Assembly (NCBI RefSeq): GCF_039542305.1
Contig: NZ_BAABHW010000001.1
Span: 682,001 to 746,000, forward strand
From: Roseibacterium beibuensis
GTDB taxonomy: Bacteria > Pseudomonadota > Alphaproteobacteria > Rhodobacterales > Rhodobacteraceae
DNA: 64,000 bases
Direction: 5' to 3'
The notes under the pieces were generated by a model that made no database searches, was not told the DNA's origin, and saw nothing but the letters and a program-made list of their open reading frames with translations. Numbering within the stretch: the stretch's first letter is position 1; every line of letters begins with the position of its first letter. Both the position numbers and the translations under genes were made by a program. This document shows positions 59,365 to 64,000 of this stretch, piece after piece.

Positions 59365-60528
59365 CTATGAGGCTTTTGGCAGGGGGGAGGAGCGGTAATT
59401 CAAACTCAAATCAACTAGTGGCTTTTCGTTCTTTTTATGGCGCGCAATCATCTTTCTCACAGCGTGGCCCCTCACGATGGGTCGGCTCGGTTTGACTCGT
59501 TCCAGAACAGGGCAATACTTGGAAAGCGCCTCTTCAAGTGCATAACTGTCAACTTGGCTCAGCGTTTGGAAGACCATTTCGCCGGGCAACAGGCTTTCGC
59601 AGGGCTGACCGTTTGCAAAAACGATTTCGTGTTTCCCGAACAGTATATGTACGTAGCTGAACTCTTCGCCTGGCTCAAGTTGAGTAACTCCGTTAATTGT
59701 CAGCAGGCTTTTGGCGTTGACAAGAACTTCAGAAGTGCGAAACATTCTTTCGCAAATTCGTGATTGCAGCAAAATACGATGTTGCGGAGAAACCAGTAGA
59801 TCACGCTCTGGATAGTTATCACCCAATGCACCTTTGGAAATTTGGATCGGGCAGTTCTTCGAGGTTGCCTGCTGTGCTTGAGGTGAAACGGGTGTTTTAT
59901 GAATCCAGCGGATCGGTTGATAACCATGATCCAAGGTCTTGACCAAATCGCCAACTTTCAAGTTGCCTGCCCGGCATTCACCGGTGGCTGTTTGTATCCT
60001 AACGTCGGAGTGAAAGCACAAAACAGCGTCGTCAGGGGTATAGGTGCCGGAGGTCTGATTGCCAAATATATCCCAATGTACCGATTGGTTTGAGCCTGCG
60101 GCACCCGACGGTGCCGTCGTCACGCCAGAGCCGGCACCTTGGGTCGTCGTTGTTGTCCCGCCATTGACGTTATACGCATCGATTACGGTGCTTGTATCGG
60201 TATTGGTCAGCGTAACCGCGCGGGCTTCTCCCGAGGCGGTACTTCCTGCCGTGAACAAATAACCGGTGTTTGAGGTGATCGTATAAATGACGTAGTCAGG
60301 GTTGTCGGGGTCTGCAACAGCGGTGACCGACGCGGCATCAAGCGTGATTTCCCCTCCAACGGCACCAGTTACAGGAATTGCAGTCTGAAGAGTGCCAGAT
60401 GGGGTGTAAAAAGATACTGTATAGTCAGCCGGGTCCTCGGTCGCGAGAAGCGTCACCTCAAGGAATTCCGCCGGACCTTCACCGGTCCGGTAGTGCATCT
60501 CTGATATGAATGCCGTTGACGTACCCAA
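59365..60528 (-). CDS. Hint-domain secreted protein in low-GC DNA
   Basis: 387 residues. The N-terminal domain (TAFISEMHYRTGEGPAEFLE, then NPDYVIYTITSNTGYLFTAG) resembles the beta-rich lamin-tail/ExeM-type extracellular modules. The C-terminal Hint_2 domain spans about residues 165-330 (LCFHSDVRIQTATGE, LVSPQHRILLQSRI, YVHILFGKHEIVFANGQ). Start is TTG at 60528 with AAAGG nine bases upstream. The first ATG, 30 bases later, would cut into the domain. The conserved CFxxGT of Hint_2 reads CFHSDV here, so self-cleavage may be weakened. GC content is near 45-50% versus ~65% around it, indicating different origin from its neighbours. No signal peptide and no RTX repeats, so the export route is unclear. 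Confidence 0.85.
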   Translation of the reverse strand: MGTSTAFISEMHYRTGEGPAEFLEVTLLATEDPADYTVSFYTPSGTLQTAIPVTGAVGGEITLDAASVTAVADPDNPDYVIYTITSNTGYLFTAGSTASGEARAVTLTNTDTSTVIDAYNVNGGTTTTTQGAGSGVTTAPSGAAGSNQSVHWDIFGNQTSGTYTPDDAVLCFHSDVRIQTATGECRAGNLKVGDLVKTLDHGYQPIRWIHKTPVSPQAQQATSKNCPIQISKGALGDNYPERDLLVSPQHRILLQSRICERMFRTSEVLVNAKSLLTINGVTQLEPGEEFSYVHILFGKHEIVFANGQPCESLLPGEMVFQTLSQVDSYALEEALSKYCPVLERVKPSRPIVRGHAVRKMIARHKKNEKPLVDLSLNYRSSPLPKAS

Positions 60529-60936
60529 AACTAGATACCTTTGCTATCTACATCACGGGGACGGGCGGTCTACATCAGGCTTGCTCCCGACTTTCTTCGA
60601 AGAAACCCGTCTCCCAGCACATTTGTCTCACCAGATTGCGGCAGAAATGTGCCTTACCTGCACAACGGGAAGTCATTTTGGAGTCCGCTCCTCAAACTCG
60701 ATTGCACATTGACGTCAGTTTCCGCTGAAAATGCCAGAATCATAGGGTAATCACTTCAGATTGACGGAAACACTTCGTACGTCACAACCTGCCATTGGTG
60801 CCGTTGCAGCGAATTTGGGTTCGGTCCCGCCAAGCCGACCCTTGGCGCAGACGTATCTCGAAACTTTCCTTGGGCACTTTGTCAGACGTGGCGTCACGCC
60901 CACCCGGATCTCGCCCATGAGGGGCGACACGCCAAG
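60529..60936. other. Low-GC gap between the Hint gene and acs (about 410 bases)
   Basis: No credible gene. The first ~240 bases keep the low GC of the Hint gene and presumably hold its promoter. From about 60820 the composition returns to normal, so the edge of the foreign segment is probably near there. No transposase remnant or long inverted repeat was noticed. Confidence 0.5.
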
Positions 60937-60968
60937 AAAAAGGGCCGCCCGGATCGGGCGGCCCTTTT
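60937..60968 (-). terminator. Terminator of acs
   Basis: Perfect stem GGGCCGCCC / GGGCGGCCC with a short loop, flanked by A-run and T-run on both sides, 18 bases after the acs stop (minus strand). Sequence is very like the terminator at 59173. Confidence 0.9.
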
Positions 60969-60986
60969 CGGTTCGGCAGGGGGGCG

Positions 60987-62936
60987 TCAGCCCTTGTTCA
61001 TGCGGTTCTCGATCAGCTCGTCCACCACGGCGGGTTCGGCGAGCGTCGAGGTGTCGCCGAGGCTGCCGTAATCGTTCTCCGCGATCTTGCGCAGGATGCG
61101 GCGCATGATCTTGCCCGAGCGGGTCTTGGGCAGGCCGGGGGCCCATTGGATCAGGTCGGGCTTGGCGATGGGGCCGATCTCGGTGCGGACCCAGGTTTCC
61201 AGCTCCTTGCGCAGCTCGTCCGAGGGCTCGACCCCGTTCATCAGGGTGACATAGGCGTAGATGCCTTGCCCCTTGATCTTGTGCGGGTAGCCGACCACGG
61301 CGGCCTCGGCGACCTTGGCATGGGCGACCAGCGCGCTTTCGACCTCGGCGGTGCCCATGCGGTGACCGGAGACGTTGATCACGTCATCGACGCGGCCGGT
61401 GATCCAATAGTAGCCATCCCCGTCGCGGCGGCAGCCGTCGCCCGAGAAATAGTAGCCCTTGTAGTCCGAGAAATAGGTCTTCTCGAAGCGCTCGTGATCG
61501 CCCCAGACGGTGCGCATCTGGCCCGGCCAGCTGTCTTTCAGGCACAGCACGCCCTCGGCTTCGGTCGCGGTGATCTCGGCGCCGGAATGGGGGTCAAGCA
61601 CTACCGGCTGCACCCCGAAGAAGGGGCGCGTGGCGCTGCCGGGCTTGGTCGGGATCGCGCCGGGCAGGGGGGTGATCAGGTGGCCGCCGGTTTCCGTCTG
61701 CCACCACGTGTCGACGATGGGGCAGCGGCCCTGTCCGACGACGCTGTTGTACCAGTTCCACGCCTCGGGGTTGATCGGCTCGCCCACGGTGCCCAGCAGT
61801 TTCAGGTCCGACAGGTCGTATTTCGTGACGAACTCGTCCCCCTGTCCCATCAGCGCCCGGATCGCGGTGGGGGCGGTGTAGAACTGGTTGACCTTGTGCT
61901 TTTCGCACACGGCCCAGAACCGGCCCGCATCGGGGTAGGTGGGCACGCCCTCGAACATCAGGGTCGTGGCCCCGTTCGCGAGCGGGCCATAGATGATGTA
62001 GCTGTGGCCGGTGACCCAGCCCACGTCAGCGGTGCACCAGAAGATGTCGCCATCGTGGTAGTCGAAGGTATAGGCGTGGGTCATCGAGGCATAAACAAGG
62101 TAGCCGCCGGTGGTGTGCACCACGCCCTTGGGCTGCCCGGTGGAGCCGGAGGTGTAGAGGATGAAGAGCGGATCCTCGGCACTCATCTCGACCGCCTGGG
62201 TGTGATTGTCGGCCTCGAGGCGCAGTTCGTTGTAATCGTGGTCGCGCCCGTCCTTCCACGTGATCTGGCCGCCGGTGCGGCGCACCACCAGCACCTTGCA
62301 GTCACGCAACACGTTCAGGAGGGCAGCGTCGGCATTTGATTTCAACGGCGTCTGGCGCCCGCCGCGCGGCGCATAGTCGGCGGTGATGAGGACCTTGGCG
62401 TCGCAGCCGTTGATCCGCGCGCCGAGCGCGTCGGGCGAAAAGCCCGCGAAGACGATGGAATGGATCGCCCCGATCCGCGCGCAGGCCAGCATGGCATAGG
62501 CGGCCTCGGGGATCATGGGCAGGTAGATCACCACGCGGTCGCCTTTGCGCACGCCCATATCCTCGAGGATGTTAGCCATCTTGCACGTCTCGCGGTGCAA
62601 CTCGGCATAGGTGATGTGCTTGGCCGCGTCGTTGGGGTCGTCCGGCTCCCAGATGATCGCGGTCTGGTCGGCGCGGGTGGCCAGGTGGCGGTCGATGCAG
62701 TTGGCGGCGACGTTCAGGGTGCCGTCCTCGAACCATTTGATGTCGATATTGCCGGGCGCGAAGCTGGCGGATTTGACCTTGGTATAGGGTTTGATCCAGT
62801 CGATGCGCTGGCCATGCTCGGCCCAGAAGGCCTCGGGGTCGGCGACCGAGGCGGCATACATCTTTTCGTAGGTTTCCGCGTCGATATGGGCGGATTTCGC
62901 GAAATCGGCGGACGGGGGTGTCATATCGTTGGGCAT
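60987..62936 (-). CDS. acs: Acetyl-CoA synthetase
   Basis: AMP-forming acetate:CoA ligase that makes acetyl-CoA from acetate through acetyl-AMP. 649 residues, full length. Signatures: LYTSGSTGQPKGVVHTTGGY (P-loop, about residues 262-281), WCTADVGWVTGHSYIIYGPL, DTWWQTETGGH, YYFSGDGCRRDGDGYYWITG, GRVDDVINVSGHRMGTAEVE. The C-terminal PKTRSGKIMRRILRKIA contains the catalytic Lys that is regulated by acetylation in this family. Divergent from the ScfR-type regulator gene across 200 bases, a context that suggests control by that regulator. Confidence 0.97.
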   Translation of the reverse strand: MPNDMTPPSADFAKSAHIDAETYEKMYAASVADPEAFWAEHGQRIDWIKPYTKVKSASFAPGNIDIKWFEDGTLNVAANCIDRHLATRADQTAIIWEPDDPNDAAKHITYAELHRETCKMANILEDMGVRKGDRVVIYLPMIPEAAYAMLACARIGAIHSIVFAGFSPDALGARINGCDAKVLITADYAPRGGRQTPLKSNADAALLNVLRDCKVLVVRRTGGQITWKDGRDHDYNELRLEADNHTQAVEMSAEDPLFILYTSGSTGQPKGVVHTTGGYLVYASMTHAYTFDYHDGDIFWCTADVGWVTGHSYIIYGPLANGATTLMFEGVPTYPDAGRFWAVCEKHKVNQFYTAPTAIRALMGQGDEFVTKYDLSDLKLLGTVGEPINPEAWNWYNSVVGQGRCPIVDTWWQTETGGHLITPLPGAIPTKPGSATRPFFGVQPVVLDPHSGAEITATEAEGVLCLKDSWPGQMRTVWGDHERFEKTYFSDYKGYYFSGDGCRRDGDGYYWITGRVDDVINVSGHRMGTAEVESALVAHAKVAEAAVVGYPHKIKGQGIYAYVTLMNGVEPSDELRKELETWVRTEIGPIAKPDLIQWAPGLPKTRSGKIMRRILRKIAENDYGSLGDTSTLAEPAVVDELIENRMNKG

Positions 62937-63081
62937 GGGTCCTCCCCTTCAGGTCAGATTGGCAACCGAACCCTCCTCCGGTCCGGCAGTCGGGGGGAGT
63001 GTTCCGCATCGCCGGAGGGGAGGCAAGGTTCTTTGGTTTTCGTCGGTTTTCCAGATGCTGGCGGGCGCGGTCGGTAAATCC

Positions 63082-63098
63082 TTTGCCGGGTTTGTAAA
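63082..63098 (+). promoter_or_regulatory. Possible ScfR-type operator between acs and its regulator
   Basis: TTTGTAAA at 63091-63098 differs by one base from TTTGCAAA, the half-site I recall for the ScfR regulator PccR. It is preceded by a degenerate TTTGCCGG at 63082. The spacing differs from the tandem arrangement known to me, so the match is only suggestive. It lies 39-55 bases before the regulator start. Confidence 0.3.
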
Positions 63099-63136
63099 AC
63101 CTGTTAATCTGCGCGCGTCTTGGGAGGAGAAACCAG

Positions 63137-64000
63137 ATGGCCGGATTGCCCGACGGGATGCGGCGCGCGCAGCTGACCGGTAATCGGATCCGCGAACGTC
63201 GCCTTGCCCGCGGCATGAAGCAGGCGGCGCTGGCCGAGGCGGTGGGCATCTCGGCCTCGTACCTCAACCTGATCGAACACAACCGCCGCAAGATCGGGGG
63301 CAAGCTGTTGAACGCGCTGGCCCGCGCGCTGGACGTCGAACCGGCGGCGCTGTCCGAAGGGGCGGATGCCACGCTTTACGATACGTTGCAGGCCTCGGCG
63401 CGCGACACCCGCGCGGGGCTGGGCGGCGTGCTGCCCGAAACGGCACGGATCGACGAATTGGCCGCGCGCTTTCCGGGCTGGACCGGCCTGATCGCCGCGC
63501 AGCACAAGCGCATCGCGGGCCTTGAGGCGGTGGCCGAGGGGCTGCGCGACCGGCTGGGCCACGACCCGGTTCTGGCCGAGGCGATGCACGAGATGCTGTC
63601 CTCGGTCGCGGCGATCCGTTCGACCGCCGACATCCTTGCGCGCGACCCCGATCTGGACGCGGCGTGGCGCGGGCGGTTTCACCGCAACCTCCACGAAGAG
63701 GCCGAGCGCCTGTCGATCCGCGCCACGGCGATGCTGGCCCATTTCGAAGCGCCCGATACCGAGGAGGCGGGCGCCAGTTCGACGCCCATCGAAACGGTCG
63801 AGGCGCTGTTCGAGGCCGCCGGCCACCATTTCCCCGAGATCGAGACGCAGGGCCGTGCCGGGATCGAGGGGGTCATCGCGCGGGCGGCGGGGATGGAGGA
63901 TAGCGCCAGCCACGCGCTCGCCCGCGACATGCTGGAGCGCTACGCGCAGGATGCCGCGCGCCTTCCGCTCGACGTGATCCTGCCGGCCGCGCGCGAGGCC
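63137..64000 (+). CDS. XRE-family regulator of the short-chain fatty acyl (ScfR) type (3' end outside window)
   Basis: First 288 residues of a longer protein; no stop before the window end. N-terminal XRE helix-turn-helix (residues ~14-68): GNRIRERRLARGMKQAALAE, AVGISASYLNLIEHNRRKIG. A helical region follows (LPETARIDELAARFPGWTGL, then DPVLAEAMHEMLSSVAAIRS). This is the pattern of RamB/PrpR/PccR-like regulators that sense short-chain acyl-CoA and control acetate or propionate use. Full members are ~460 residues with an IrrE-like or DUF2083 C-terminus, not visible here. ATG 63137 follows GGGAGGAGA. Divergent from acs, its probable target. Confidence 0.85.
   Translation, partial: MAGLPDGMRRAQLTGNRIRERRLARGMKQAALAEAVGISASYLNLIEHNRRKIGGKLLNALARALDVEPAALSEGADATLYDTLQASARDTRAGLGGVLPETARIDELAARFPGWTGLIAAQHKRIAGLEAVAEGLRDRLGHDPVLAEAMHEMLSSVAAIRSTADILARDPDLDAAWRGRFHRNLHEEAERLSIRATAMLAHFEAPDTEEAGASSTPIETVEALFEAAGHHFPEIETQGRAGIEGVIARAAGMEDSASHALARDMLERYAQDAARLPLDVILPAAREA

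Noticed and set aside
59280..60820. Prophage, IS element or genomic island with mobility genes at the low-GC patch
   Set aside because: No transposase, integrase, tRNA or terminal inverted repeats are visible; only a single Hint gene.

Overview
The window is chromosomal DNA of a high-GC alphaproteobacterium. Gene content and order point to the Rhodobacterales (Roseobacter/Paracoccaceae group): ftsZ-lpxC-bamD-recN, ndufA12-mlaD-DUF2155-aat-accC-accB, glyQ-glyS with a small gene between them followed by a pyruvate phosphate dikinase, aerobic cobaltochelatase cobS/cobT, and RTX/Hint secreted proteins. Most genes have strong GC bias at third codon positions, which explains the many long overlapping open frames I treated as shadows. 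I found no rRNA, tRNA, CRISPR array, integrase or transposase. The first gene (ftsZ) and the last (an XRE/ScfR-type regulator) are cut by the window edges.

Layout. 0-5 kb: cell division and envelope genes (ftsZ, lpxC, bamD) and recN. 5-10.6 kb: an NTF2-like protein, a ClC-type chloride channel, an exported protein of unknown function, a DUF427 protein and an M24 aminopeptidase. 10.7-15 kb: cobT and cobS on the minus strand, separated by a lipoprotein nuclease and an exported protein. 15-17.7 kb: an ECF sigma factor, its RskA-like anti-sigma factor, a secreted fasciclin protein and an exported MsrB, closed by a strong bidirectional terminator. 17.8-27.1 kb: an exported pseudo-protease, glyQ/glyS, a divergent pyruvate phosphate dikinase and a SleB-type wall hydrolase. 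27.2-34 kb: folB, folP, glmM, guanine deaminase and the Mg channel MgtE. 34.2-37.8 kb: one 1205-residue membrane-spanning protein whose ends resemble pilus assembly proteins. 38-43.7 kb: metY, then ndufA12-mlaD-DUF2155, aat, accC and accB.

43.9-56 kb is a complete reductive (Pyd-type) pyrimidine catabolism locus. PreT/PreA reduce uracil or thymine, HydA opens the ring, an M20 amidase releases beta-alanine, and an aminotransferase makes malonate semialdehyde. A four-gene ABC importer follows, and a RutR-like TetR regulator sits inside the locus. Two sequences resembling the RutR operator lie in front of preT and of the aminotransferase. A small lipoprotein of unknown function is translationally coupled to the amidase.

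56-61 kb holds two convergent Hint-domain proteins. One is a large RTX protein in normal-GC DNA. The other lies in a clearly AT-richer patch bounded by two look-alike terminators, which suggests recent acquisition. The window ends with acs (acetyl-CoA synthetase) divergent from an ScfR-type regulator. Dispersed structured elements also recur between genes: a hairpin plus conserved-tail repeat, AT-core palindromes, a pair of perfect DnaA boxes, and an operator-like 19-bp palindrome.
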